Below are positions 45,897-54,198 of a stretch of 64,000 bases of DNA, one piece after another. Made by a program: the position numbers and the translations under genes. The notes beneath the pieces were generated by a model that saw only the letters and a program-made list of their open reading frames with translations, was not told the origin of the DNA and searched no databases. The stretch's first letter is position 1. Every line of letters starts with the position of its first letter. Origin of the DNA: Streptomyces sp. NBC_00691 (GTDB taxonomy: Bacteria; Actinomycetota; Actinomycetes; Streptomycetales; Streptomycetaceae); contig NZ_CP109007.1 in NCBI RefSeq assembly GCF_036226665.1, forward strand, positions 5,496,501-5,560,500, in the 5' to 3' direction.

Positions 45897-46571
45897 CTAG
45901 GCGCCGACGGCGGCCCAGAAGTGTCCGGTGATCTCGTCGAGGTAGGCGCGGCCTTCGTCGCCGGTCCCGGCCGAGGCGCCCCAGCTGCTGGTCGCCGCCA
46001 TCCGTGCGTGGTACTCGGTGTGCAGTCGCTGCAGGGCGTGCTCCAGGGTCTTCCTGGGCAGCGGCAGCATCTTCACGGCCGGTTTCACGTAGGCCTGCCA
46101 GCGATGGGTGGTGGCGGCGTCCCGCAGCAGCTCCGCGAGGGGCTCGTCGCCGCCGGTGGCGGTGATCAGGGCGCGCGGGCCGAGACCGAGCACCTCGGCG
46201 AGGGCGGCCGTCTGCCGCTCGGTGCCGCGCCAGCGGCCCTCGTCCTCCATGCGCTGGTACGCCTGGGCCGAGACGCCGACCCGCCGGGCCAGCTCCTCGG
46301 GGGCGATGCCGCGTGCCATCCGGTGCTCGCGGAGGGTGGAGGCGGCGGCGATGAGCTCGGCCGGGGCGCACCACAGGACGCCCGCGAGGGCGGTGAGCTC
46401 CTGTTCGTCGGGGAGGGCCCGGCCGCGTTCCCAGGCGACGACGGTGTCCGGGGTGACGAGGAGGCTGTACTGCGCGCGCAGGCCGTAGGCGACGTGACCG
46501 GGGGTCATGCCGAGCCCCTCGCGCAGGCGCCGCGCGGCCAGGGCGTTGAAGGGTGGTGAGGGTTGGTGCAC
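45897..46571 (-). CDS. XRE-family regulator with two helix-turn-helix motifs
   Basis: 224 aa. Two DNA-binding units: residues about 10-70 (ARRLREGLGMTPGHVAYGL...VVAWERGRALPDE) and about 80-130 (EHRMARGIAPEELARRVGVSAQAYQRMEDEG). The C-terminal part (HRWQAYVKPAVKMLPLPRKTLEH) is helical. GTG 46571 has no clear ribosome site. Nested inverted repeats 45-80 bp upstream (46614-46651) may be its own operator. No ligand domain is recognised. Confidence 0.85.
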   Translation of the reverse strand: MHQPSPPFNALAARRLREGLGMTPGHVAYGLRAQYSLLVTPDTVVAWERGRALPDEQELTALAGVLWCAPAELIAAASTLREHRMARGIAPEELARRVGVSAQAYQRMEDEGRWRGTERQTAALAEVLGLGPRALITATGGDEPLAELLRDAATTHRWQAYVKPAVKMLPLPRKTLEHALQRLHTEYHARMAATSSWGASAGTGDEGRAYLDEITGHFWAAVGA

Positions 46572-46613
46572 CCGGTCAACGTAGGTGCGGAGGGTGACGG
46601 CTGGATACGGTGC

Positions 46614-46651
46614 GTTCCCCCAACATGCGATGTTCGTAGGAACATGGGAAC
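46614..46651 (-). promoter_or_regulatory. Nested inverted repeats upstream of XRE regulator
   Basis: GTTCCC and GGGAAC arms (46614-46619, 46646-46651) enclose AACAT-gcg-ATGTT (46622-46634) and ATGTTC-gtag-GAACAT (46630-46645). This lies in the promoter region of the minus-strand XRE gene starting at 46571. Confidence 0.6.
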
Positions 46652-46698
46652 CGATCGGTAACCGCGGGTGCGGCGGGGAAGACGATCAGTGACCGCGA

Positions 46699-47394
46699 TC
46701 AGTGACCGCGGGCGGTGCCGTCGAGCCAGCGGTACTGGAGCTCCGGCCGTCCGATCTGACCGTACTGCGGGGCGCGCACGGCCCGGCCCTCGGTCACCAG
46801 GTGTTCAAGATAGCGGCGCGCGGTGATCCGGGAGATCCCGACGGCCGTACCGGCCTCGGCGGCGGTGAGTCCGGCCGGGGTGGACCGGAGGGTCCGGGTG
46901 ACCGACTCCAGGGTGGGCGCGCTCAGGCCCTTGGGGAGGGTGCTGGGGTGCGGGGCCCTCAGGGTGGCGAGCGCCCGGTCCACCTCGTCCTGCCCGGAGG
47001 CCTCGCCGGCGGTCGCCCGGAACTCGGCGTACCGGGCGAGCCGGTCCCGCAGGGTCGCGAAGGCGAAGGGCTTGAGGACGTACTGGACGACGCCGAGCGA
47101 GACGCCCTCGCGGACGACGGCCAGATCGCGGGCGGAGGTGACGGCGATGACGTCGGCGGAGTGCCCGGCGGCGCGCAGCGCGCGCAGCAGCTGGAGGCCG
47201 TGGCCGTCGGGCAGGTAGAGGTCGAGCAGGATCAGGTCGACGGGCGTCCGTTCGAGCAGGCGCACGGCGGCGGCCCGGGAGTGGGCGACCCCGACGACGG
47301 TGAAGCCGTCGACGCGGCCGGCGTAGAGGGCATGGGCGTCGGCGGCGACGGGATCGTCCTCGACGACGAGCACCCGCAGGGGAAGCGCGGTCAC
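46699..47394 (-). CDS. Response regulator (CitB/DcuR-type)
   Basis: 231 aa. Receiver domain with acidic pair EDDP, phospho-acceptor Asp in LILLDLYLPDG, and Lys in YVLKPFA. The C-terminal helix-turn-helix is LTAAEAGTAVGISRITARRYLEHL, as in CitB/DcuR regulators. GTG 47394 overlaps the kinase stop codon by four bases. It works with the kinase at 47391-49265 to control the divergent C4-dicarboxylate transporter. Confidence 0.93.
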   Translation of the reverse strand: MTALPLRVLVVEDDPVAADAHALYAGRVDGFTVVGVAHSRAAAVRLLERTPVDLILLDLYLPDGHGLQLLRALRAAGHSADVIAVTSARDLAVVREGVSLGVVQYVLKPFAFATLRDRLARYAEFRATAGEASGQDEVDRALATLRAPHPSTLPKGLSAPTLESVTRTLRSTPAGLTAAEAGTAVGISRITARRYLEHLVTEGRAVRAPQYGQIGRPELQYRWLDGTARGH

Positions 47395-49265
47395 GAGACC
47401 ACCTCGGAAGCGCCGATGGAGGGAGAGGTGCCGTCGCGCGGCCCGGAGGCCGGACGGCCGGGGGAGCCGGTGACGTGGACGGGGGCGGGGGCCGACTCGG
47501 CCGGGCCGCCGACCGGGGGAGGACCCGCCTCCGGAGTGCCCTCCCGCTGAGCCGGAGTCGGGGTCGGGGCCGCAGCCGGAGTCGGGGTCGGGGCCGCAGC
47601 CGGGGTCGGAGTGGACGTCGGGGCTGGAGTCGGGGTCGGAGTGGACGTCGGAGCCGGGGCCGGAGCTGGAATCGGCGTCGGCAGCGGCAGGCGCACCGTG
47701 AACGTCGCCCCGCCCCCCTCCGCGTCCGTGACGTCCAGCGTGCCCGTCGCGCGGGACACCGCCTGGCCCACCAGTGCCAGGCCCAGCCCTCGGCCCGGGC
47801 CCCGGGTCGTCCAGCCCCGGCCCAGGACCGCGTCACGGTCGGCCGGGCGGACGCCGGGGCCGGTGTCGGCGACTCGGAGGAGCAGTTCGCCGTCTCCTGT
47901 GCGCGCCGCGACCGTGACGGTCACGCGCGCGTGCGGGGTCCCGCCCACCGCCTCCACCGCGTTGTCGATCAGGTTGCCGAGGATCGTCACCAGGTCCCGG
48001 GACGGCAGCGCCGCCGGCACCAGGCCGTCGTCGATGCGGCTGTCCTCCGTCAGGACCAGCTCCACGCCCCGCTCGTTCGCCTGCGCCGCCTTGCCGAGCA
48101 GAAGCGCCGCGAGCACCGGCTCCCCGACGGCGTCCACGACGCGGTCCGTGAGCGCCTGGGCCAGCTCCAGCTCCGCCGTCGCGAACTCCACCGCCTCCGC
48201 CACCCGGCCCAGTTCGATGAGCGACACGACCGTGTGCAGCCGGTTCGCCGCCTCGTGCGCCTGGGAGCGGAGCGCCTCCGTGAACCCCCGCTCCGAGTCC
48301 AGCTCGCCCGACAGCGCCTGGAGTTCGGTGCGGTCCCGGAGCGTGGCGACCGTGCCGCGCCGCTCTCCGCCCACCACCGGACGGGTGTTGACCACAAGCA
48401 CCCGGTCCGCCGTCAGATGCGTCTCGTCGACCCGTGGCTCCGAGGACAGCAGCGCGCCGGTCAGCGTCGCGGGGAGGCCGAGCTCCGCCGCCGGACGGCC
48501 GACGACGCCCTCGTCCAGGCCCAGCAGCTCCCGGGCCCCGTCGTTGATGAGCGCGATCCGCCGCCGCCCGTCGAGCATCACGAGCCCCTCGCGGACCGCG
48601 TGCAGCGCGGCCTCGTGGTAATCGTGCATCCGGCTCAGCTCCGTCGCGTTCATGCCGTGCGTATGGCGTCGCAGTCGTGCGTTGATCACGTACGTCCCCG
48701 CCCCGCCGAGCGCGAGCGCCGCGCCCGCCATGCCGAGCAGAGCGGTGACCTGCTCGCGTACCTGCTCGCTGATCTTGTCGATCGTGATGCCCGCGCTCAC
48801 CAGGGCGACGACCCGGCCCCCGCCGTCGAAGACCGGGGCCACGGTCCGTACCGAAGGACCGAGCACGCCCAGATGGGTCTCGGAGTGCGTCCGGCCGGCC
48901 GCCGCCTCCTCGATGTGCCCGAGGTACGTCCGGCCGATCTGCTCCGGCTCGGGGTGGGTCCAGCGGGTGCCGTCCGGCGCCATGATCACCACGAAGGCGA
49001 CGCCCGCGTGGCGGCGCAGCGCCTCGGCGTACGGCTGGAGCACCGCCGTCGGGTCGGCGGACCGCGCCGCGGCGACCACGGACGGGGAGTCGGCGACGGC
49101 CGCGGCGGTCGCGGTGGCCTGGCGCCGCGCGGTCTCCTCGGCCTGCACCCGGTCGGTGACGTATGCGAAGACCGCGCACCCGGCCACGACGACGGCCACG
49201 AGCACGACCTGCATCGCGAAGAGCTGGCCGGCCAGGCTGCGGGGGCGGGGGAGGTGGAGACGCAT
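47391..49265 (-). CDS. Sensor histidine kinase (DcuS/CitA-type)
   Basis: 624 aa. Two membrane spans (about 12-36 and about 180-200) flank an extracytoplasmic sensor of the CitA/DcuS type (RRQATATAAAVADSPSVV, GRTYLGHIEEAAAG). A cytoplasmic PAS domain follows (HAVREGLVMLDGRRRIALIN), then SQAHEAANRLHTVVSLIELG with the phospho-His and NLIDNAVEA with ADTGPGV for ATP binding. The last about 90 residues form a Pro/Thr/Ala repeat tail not expected in the family. ATG 49265. Divergent from the symporter gene. Confidence 0.92.
   Translation of the reverse strand: MRLHLPRPRSLAGQLFAMQVVLVAVVVAGCAVFAYVTDRVQAEETARRQATATAAAVADSPSVVAAARSADPTAVLQPYAEALRRHAGVAFVVIMAPDGTRWTHPEPEQIGRTYLGHIEEAAAGRTHSETHLGVLGPSVRTVAPVFDGGGRVVALVSAGITIDKISEQVREQVTALLGMAGAALALGGAGTYVINARLRRHTHGMNATELSRMHDYHEAALHAVREGLVMLDGRRRIALINDGARELLGLDEGVVGRPAAELGLPATLTGALLSSEPRVDETHLTADRVLVVNTRPVVGGERRGTVATLRDRTELQALSGELDSERGFTEALRSQAHEAANRLHTVVSLIELGRVAEAVEFATAELELAQALTDRVVDAVGEPVLAALLLGKAAQANERGVELVLTEDSRIDDGLVPAALPSRDLVTILGNLIDNAVEAVGGTPHARVTVTVAARTGDGELLLRVADTGPGVRPADRDAVLGRGWTTRGPGRGLGLALVGQAVSRATGTLDVTDAEGGGATFTVRLPLPTPIPAPAPAPTSTPTPTPAPTSTPTPAAAPTPTPAAAPTPTPAQREGTPEAGPPPVGGPAESAPAPVHVTGSPGRPASGPRDGTSPSIGASEVVS
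47551..47680 (-). repeat. Low-complexity repeats encoding the kinase tail
   Basis: A 24-bp unit (gccggagtcggggtcggg...) repeats at 47551 and 47575, followed by degenerate copies, encoding Pro-Thr-Ala dipeptides (PTPTPAAAPTPTPA) on the minus strand. Confidence 0.8.
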
Positions 49266-49385
49266 GCGGGTAAGTGTGCACGTGGGACGGTCCGGCGACG
49301 CATGCGCGTTCCCGAATCGTTCCCTCGCCGCCCGCCTCGTCCGGCCCCTCCGCACGCTTCGGTCGTGAACGAAACGTACGTAACG

Positions 49386-49399
49386 GTGACCCCGGTCAC
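49386..49399. promoter_or_regulatory. Crp-like site GTG-N6-GTCAC
   Basis: GTGACCCCGGTCAC is a 6-bp inverted repeat (GTGACC / GGTCAC) and fits the GTG-N6-GNCAC consensus recalled for Streptomyces Crp. It lies in the divergent kinase-symporter promoter region, about 65 bp before the symporter start. Confidence 0.5.
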
Positions 49400-49463
49400 A
49401 GGCTGATGGATGCTCTCGGAGTCCACCGGGACGTGGACAACCCATCAGCACGAGGAGGACCCC

Positions 49464-50825
49464 GTGGCCGCACGACGGGACCGTACGCACTATCTGTATC
49501 TGGCCGTGATCGGAGCCGTGGTGCTCGGCATCGCGGTCGGATTCCTGGCGCCCGGCGTCGCCGTCGAGCTGAAGCCGCTGGGCACCGGCTTCGTCAATCT
49601 GATCAAGATGATGATCTCGCCGATCATCTTCTGCACGATCGTGCTCGGCGTCGGGTCGGTCCGGAAGGCCGCGAAGGTCGGCGCCGTCGGCGGTCTCGCC
49701 CTCGGCTACTTCCTCCTCATGTCGACCGTCGCCCTCGCGATCGGCCTCGTCGTCGGCAACGTCCTGGAGCCCGGCTCCGGGCTGCACCTCACCAAGGAAC
49801 TGGCCGAGGCCGGCGCCAAGCAGGCCGAGGGTGCGAGCGAGTCCACGCCGGACTTCCTGCTCGGGATCATCCCCACGACCATCGTCTCCGCCTTCACCGA
49901 GGGCGAGGTCCTCCAGACCCTCCTCGTCGCCCTGCTCGCGGGCTTCGCGCTGCAGGCCATGGGTCCGACGGGCGAACCGGTTCTGCGCGGGATCGGGCAC
50001 ATCCAGCGCCTCGTCTTCCGCATCCTCGGCATGATCATGTGGGCCGCCCCGGTCGGCGCGTTCGGAGCGATCGCGGCCGTCGTCGGCGCGACCGGCGTCG
50101 ACGCGCTGAAATCACTCGCCGTCATCATGATCGGCTTCTATCTGACCTGCGCGATCTTCGTGTTCGTGGTCCTCGGGACGCTCCTGCGGCTGGTCGCCGG
50201 GCTCAACATCTGGTCCCTCCTCAAGTACCTGGGCCGCGAGTTCCTGCTGATCCTCTCGACCTCCTCGTCCGAGTCCGCGCTGCCGCGGCTCATCGCGAAG
50301 ATGGAGCACCTGGGTGTCAGCAAGCCGGTCGTCGGCATCACCGTGCCGACCGGCTACTCCTTCAACCTCGACGGCACCGCGATCTACCTCACGATGGCCT
50401 CGCTCTTCGTCGCCGAGGCGATGGGCGACCCGCTCTCCGTCGGAGAGCAGATCTCCCTCCTCGTCTTCATGATCATCGCCTCGAAGGGTGCGGCGGGCGT
50501 CACCGGTGCCGGTCTCGCCACCCTCGCGGGTGGGCTCCAATCGCACCGGCCCGAGCTGGTCGACGGGGTGGGCCTGATCGTCGGCATCGACCGCTTCATG
50601 AGCGAGGCGCGCGCCCTGACCAACTTCGCGGGCAACGCGGTCGCGACGGTGCTCGTCGGCACGTGGACGAAGGAGATCGACAAGGAGCGCGTGGCGGAGG
50701 TGCTGGCCGGGCGGGTTCCGTTCGACGAGAAGACGCTGGTGGACGACCACGCGCCCGCCGATGAGGCGCCGGTGCCGGACCAGCGGGCGGAGGAGGGCGA
50801 GGAGAAGGCGCGGGCGGGGGTCTGA
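49464..50825 (+). CDS. Cation:dicarboxylate symporter (DctA-like)
   Basis: 453 aa, DAACS family. Key motifs: SSSESALPRL (serine-rich hairpin), GYSFNLDGTAIYL (substrate/Na site), and SKGAAGVTGAG. About eight membrane helices plus reentrant loops are expected. It imports C4-dicarboxylates such as succinate or malate with cations. GTG 49464 has GAGGAGG five bases upstream. Divergent from, and probably controlled by, the two-component system. The acidic C-terminal tail of about 35 residues is not typical. Confidence 0.93.
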   Translation: MAARRDRTHYLYLAVIGAVVLGIAVGFLAPGVAVELKPLGTGFVNLIKMMISPIIFCTIVLGVGSVRKAAKVGAVGGLALGYFLLMSTVALAIGLVVGNVLEPGSGLHLTKELAEAGAKQAEGASESTPDFLLGIIPTTIVSAFTEGEVLQTLLVALLAGFALQAMGPTGEPVLRGIGHIQRLVFRILGMIMWAAPVGAFGAIAAVVGATGVDALKSLAVIMIGFYLTCAIFVFVVLGTLLRLVAGLNIWSLLKYLGREFLLILSTSSSESALPRLIAKMEHLGVSKPVVGITVPTGYSFNLDGTAIYLTMASLFVAEAMGDPLSVGEQISLLVFMIIASKGAAGVTGAGLATLAGGLQSHRPELVDGVGLIVGIDRFMSEARALTNFAGNAVATVLVGTWTKEIDKERVAEVLAGRVPFDEKTLVDDHAPADEAPVPDQRAEEGEEKARAGV

Positions 50826-51310
50826 CGGCGCCGGGCCTGTTCTCCGGCCCGTCCGGCGCGTGACCACCGAGGTCCGGGGCGGAGCCCCGTTCGGGAAGGG
50901 GCGGGGCGGGGAAGAACCCACGGGGAGCGGCCCCACCCCGGGCCCGCCGCACCGCCTCGCACCGCCTCGCACCGCCTCGCACCGCCGCACCACCCGGGAC
51001 CTGCCGCACCACCCGGGGCCCCTCGCACCACCCGGGACCCGTCGCACCACCCGGGACCCGGAACACCCCGGCCCGCCGCCCCACTCCGCACCCGTTCCCC
51101 CCACGCCCCCCCCACCCACCCCCGAACACCCCCACAGTCAGGTCCCGGGCCTTGAGCCGGATCCGGGGCCCGAGGGAAAGGCGCCTCCGCAAGGGGGCGC
51201 CCTTCCTGCGATGCCGGGCCCCCGGCCCCCCCCCGGATCTCCCGGCGCGCCCCGGACCTCCCGACCCCCATGCCCCCCCCGGATCTCCCGATCCCCACCC
51301 CTCCCGGACC
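50826..51310. other. 485-bp intergenic region, low complexity and repeats
   Basis: No gene seen. It contains 10-bp and 19-bp tandem repeats (50951-51063) and then C-rich stretches with repeated CCCGGATCTCCCG-like motifs (51230-51310). It may hold the symporter terminator near 50829-50861 (partial hairpin). Confidence 0.7.
50951..51063 (+). repeat. Adjacent 10-bp and 19-bp tandem repeat arrays
   Basis: ACCGCCTCGC occurs at 50951, 50961 and 50971, followed by four 19-bp units beginning CACCACCCGGG at 50988, 51007, 51026 and 51045. The two arrays share CACC and CGC elements. Confidence 0.85.
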
Positions 51311-52195
51311 TCACTCCCCGTCCAGCTCCGCCACCTCCGCCCCCGTCAGCACCAGAGCACCCGCCGCCGCCGAGTCCCGCACCGACTCCGGCCGGCTCGC
51401 TCCCGGGATCGGCAGGACGGTCTCCGTGCGGGCGAGCAGCCACGCCAGTGCCACCCGCTGCGGGCTCACCCCCCGCGCCCGCGCCACCCGGTGGAAGGCT
51501 CCGAACGCCGGGTCCTCCTCCTGGGCGGAGGCGCCGTCCAGGGAACTGCGCGAGATGCCGCCCAGGGGGCTCCACGGCAGGAAGGCCAGCCCCAGCTCCG
51601 CGCAGAGCCGCAGCTGCGCCTCGCTCGTGCGGACCGCCGGTGAGTAGCGGTTCTGCACGGAGACCAGCCGGTCGCCCAGGATCTCGCGGGCGAGCAGGAT
51701 CTGTGCGACGTCGACGTTGGAGATCCCGGCCAGCCGGACCGTGCCCGCGTCGAGCAATTCCCTTATCGCGCCCAAGGATTCGGCGTACGGGACAGCCGGG
51801 TCCGGCTTGTGCAGCTGGTAGAGGCCGATCGGCGTCGCGCCGAGCCGGCGAGCCGACGCCTCCGCCGCCCGCCGCAGGTGCGCGGGCCGGCCGTCGACGG
51901 TCCAGCCGCCGTCCGGCGTGCGGCCCCGCCCGCCCTTCGTCGCCACGAGTACGCCGTCCGTGCCGCCCCCGTACGAGGCGAGCGCCCGGGCCACGAGCAG
52001 TTCGCCCTCGCCGGGCGTGCCGGTCGGCGGGTGGTAGGAGTCGGCGGTGTCGAACAGGGTCACGCCCGCGTCGAGGGCGGCGTGCACGGTGGCCACGGCC
52101 CGTGCCCCGTCGGGCCGGCCCTCGACGGAGAGCGGCATGGTGCCGAGCCCGACGGCCCCGACCCGCACATCGCCCAGCATCCGGAAGAGGGTCAC
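51311..52195 (-). CDS. Aldo/keto reductase
   Basis: 294 aa. AKR fold with catalytic Asp in LFDTADSY, Lys in VATKGGRG and His in YQLHKPDP (the tetrad Tyr lies in the DTADSY segment). It reduces carbonyls with NADPH. The GTG at 52195 overlaps the epimerase stop (GTGA), so the two are coupled; the ATG at 52182 is an alternative. Substrate unknown. The pair may modify a nucleotide sugar or ketone produced by the epimerase/dehydratase. Confidence 0.88.
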   Translation of the reverse strand: MTLFRMLGDVRVGAVGLGTMPLSVEGRPDGARAVATVHAALDAGVTLFDTADSYHPPTGTPGEGELLVARALASYGGGTDGVLVATKGGRGRTPDGGWTVDGRPAHLRRAAEASARRLGATPIGLYQLHKPDPAVPYAESLGAIRELLDAGTVRLAGISNVDVAQILLAREILGDRLVSVQNRYSPAVRTSEAQLRLCAELGLAFLPWSPLGGISRSSLDGASAQEEDPAFGAFHRVARARGVSPQRVALAWLLARTETVLPIPGASRPESVRDSAAAGALVLTGAEVAELDGE

Positions 52196-53121
52196 TTCGA
52201 CACCTCGCCGACCGTCTCGGCCACGGCGTCGGAGAGCCAGTCTGAGGAATGGGAGAACGGATAACCGAGGCCCACCGCGCGGGAGTTGTCCATTCCGTAC
52301 GAGCGGGTGAACGAGAAAGGCGAGATCTCGCCGACCTCCACCTCCCGGAAGACGGTCCGGCCGCCGACGCGGCTCTCGATCGCGGCGCAGATCTCGGCCG
52401 TGGTCAGCGGTCCGTGGGAATGGGCGTTCACCGGGCCGGTGAAGTCGGACCCGACCGCGGCCCAGGCGAGAAACGCGGCGATCTCCTCGACGTACACATA
52501 GGTCGCCGGACGGTTCGCGACCGGTACGGCGATCGGTTCGCCCGCCCGGATGCGCCGCGCGTAGTGGTCGAGCCGGCCGGTGAAGTCGTCCGCTCCGCCC
52601 AGCACATGGGCCACCCGCACCGACGCCCACGCGAACGGCGGACCGGCGCCGTCGTCGGCCGCGCCCGCGAAGACCGCCTCGGCCTGCCGCTTGCCCTCCC
52701 CGTAGTGCGCCTCGCGGAACTCCGGGTCCTCCCAGGCCGCGCCGGTGTCGACGGTGACCGACCCCAGGTCGAGGGCGTCCTCGGCGACGGGCGTGACCGA
52801 GTCCTCGTACGCGTACACCTCCACCGTCGACGTCATCACATAGCGCCGGGTCCGCGTCGCGAAGACGCGCCGGGCGATCGCCGCCTGGCGCGGGGTGTAG
52901 CAGACCTGGTCCACGACGACGTCGAAGGACCGTCCCGCGAGGGCGGATTCCAGGGCGGCCTCGTCGTCGCGGTCGGCGACGAGATGCCCGATTCCCTCCG
53001 GCGCGCCGGAGGAGCCCCGATTGAGGATCGTCACCCTGTGCCCGGATTCTCTCAGGAGAGCGATGAGCCGCTTTCCGAAATAGCGATTCCCGCCGATGAC
53101 CAGAACGTTCCGCATTTCCAT
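52192..53121 (-). CDS. NAD-dependent epimerase/dehydratase-like protein
   Basis: 309 aa. Rossmann start MRNVLVIGGNRYFGKRLI, with the nucleotide-binding GGNRYFG in place of GxxGxxG, and a short-chain-dehydrogenase body. The SDR YxxxK is not exact: HYGEGKRQAEAVF carries Tyr and Lys. ATG 53121 (MEMRNVLV) has GGGA upstream; the ATG at 53115 is an alternative. It overlaps the reductase. Divergent from the AsnC regulator, which may control both. Confidence 0.85.
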   Translation of the reverse strand: MEMRNVLVIGGNRYFGKRLIALLRESGHRVTILNRGSSGAPEGIGHLVADRDDEAALESALAGRSFDVVVDQVCYTPRQAAIARRVFATRTRRYVMTSTVEVYAYEDSVTPVAEDALDLGSVTVDTGAAWEDPEFREAHYGEGKRQAEAVFAGAADDGAGPPFAWASVRVAHVLGGADDFTGRLDHYARRIRAGEPIAVPVANRPATYVYVEEIAAFLAWAAVGSDFTGPVNAHSHGPLTTAEICAAIESRVGGRTVFREVEVGEISPFSFTRSYGMDNSRAVGLGYPFSHSSDWLSDAVAETVGEVSK

Positions 53122-53196
53122 CCCCGTCCCACTCCCAACTCCCTTGCGCTGCCCCCCAAGTGTTACGTTCGTCGTTCGCCGTATGAAGGGGGAGAC

Positions 53197-53721
53197 ATGG
53201 GAGTGCAGGCAGTCGGGCCGAAGGAACCACGGCATTCGCGCTCGGCCACCGAAGAAACCTCGGCGACCGTTTTCGACGCCGTCGACCGGCAGATCGTGGA
53301 CCTCCTCCAGAGCGACGGCCGCATCAAGCTCAGCGAGCTCGGCCGCCGCGTCCGGCTCAGCCCGGCGGCCGTCACCGAACGGGTCCGGCGCCTGGAGGCG
53401 AGCGGCGCGATCACCGGGTACGGCGCCCATGTCTCACCGGCCCGCCTCGGGTACGGCATCCAGGCCTTCATCCGGGTGAACCCGCACGGCGGCTACACCT
53501 TGAAGCACCCGCGGACCCTGGAACTGATCGCGCGCCCCGAGATCCTGGAGGTCCACCACGTGGTGGGCGAGGACTGCTGGATCCTCAAGGCCGCCGTCAC
53601 CGACACCGTCCACCTCGAGGACGTCCTGGAGCAGACGTCGGCGCTGGGCCGGACGACCACGTCGATCGTGCTCTCGTCCCCGGTGGAGCGGAAACCGCTG
53701 CTGCCGCACGCCCGCCCCTGA
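53197..53721 (+). CDS. Lrp/AsnC-family regulator
   Basis: 174 aa. N-terminal helix-turn-helix (DRQIVDLLQSDGRIKLSELGRRVRLSPAAVTERVRRLE), then a RAM domain (YGAHVSPARLGYGIQAFI, HHVVGEDCWILKAAV). Such proteins sense amino acids and oligomerise. ATG 53197 has GGGGGAGAC just upstream. It has a 35-residue N-terminal extension before the HTH. Divergent from the epimerase-reductase pair, which is its likely target. Confidence 0.9.
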   Translation: MGVQAVGPKEPRHSRSATEETSATVFDAVDRQIVDLLQSDGRIKLSELGRRVRLSPAAVTERVRRLEASGAITGYGAHVSPARLGYGIQAFIRVNPHGGYTLKHPRTLELIARPEILEVHHVVGEDCWILKAAVTDTVHLEDVLEQTSALGRTTTSIVLSSPVERKPLLPHARP

Positions 53722-53725
53722 CTCC

Positions 53726-53756
53726 TTGCCTTGACGTGGGCGTCAAGGCATACGGT
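53726..53756 (+). promoter_or_regulatory. MerR-type promoter with dyad in a 19-bp spacer
   Basis: TTGCCT (53726-53731), 19-bp spacer, TACGGT (53751-53756). CCTTGACG-tggg-CGTCAAGG (53729-53748) fills the spacer, the standard MerR operator geometry. The predicted transcription start is at or next to the ATG at 53764. Confidence 0.65.
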
Positions 53757-53763
53757 CGCGGAC

Positions 53764-54198
53764 ATGCGCATCGGAGAGCTCGCCGAGCGGGCAGGAACGA
53801 CCACACGGACTCTGCGCTACTACGAGTCCCGAGGCCTGCTGGCCGCCCGGCGCACGGAGAACGGCTACCGCACGTACGACGAGGACGACCTGCGCCTCCT
53901 CCAGCAGATCATGACCCTGCAGGACTTCGGGTTCGAGCTGGAGGAGACGCGGCCGTTCGTCGACTGCCTGCGCGCCGGGCATCCGGCGGGGGACTCCTGC
54001 CCGGCGTCGATCGCCGTCTACCGGCGGAAGGTCGCCGAGCTGGACGGGCTGATCGCGCAGCTCCAGGCGGTACGCGCGGAGGTGGGCGCCCAGCTGCTCC
54101 GGGCCGAGGCGGAGCTGCCGCACGGCCCGGAACCGCGGTGCGAGCTCGGTGCGGAGTGGGACACGGAAGCGGATACGACGGAGGGGCGGCAAAGATGA
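53764..54198 (+). CDS. MerR-family regulator
   Basis: 144 aa. The winged helix begins MRIGELAERAGTTTRTLRYYESRGLL, followed by a short coiled-coil and a Cys pair in DCLRAGHPAGDSC, a possible redox or metal sensor. ATG 53764 has no ribosome site and follows the -10 by seven bases, so a leaderless mRNA is likely. It overlaps the thioredoxin gene by ATGA. It probably activates that gene through its dyad promoter; the inducer is inferred to be thiol stress. Confidence 0.9.
   Translation: MRIGELAERAGTTTRTLRYYESRGLLAARRTENGYRTYDEDDLRLLQQIMTLQDFGFELEETRPFVDCLRAGHPAGDSCPASIAVYRRKVAELDGLIAQLQAVRAEVGAQLLRAEAELPHGPEPRCELGAEWDTEADTTEGRQR

Noticed and set aside
50826..51310. Pro-rich ORF running through the symporter-reductase gap
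   Set aside because: The frame is created by tandem repeats and C tracts and has no start signal.
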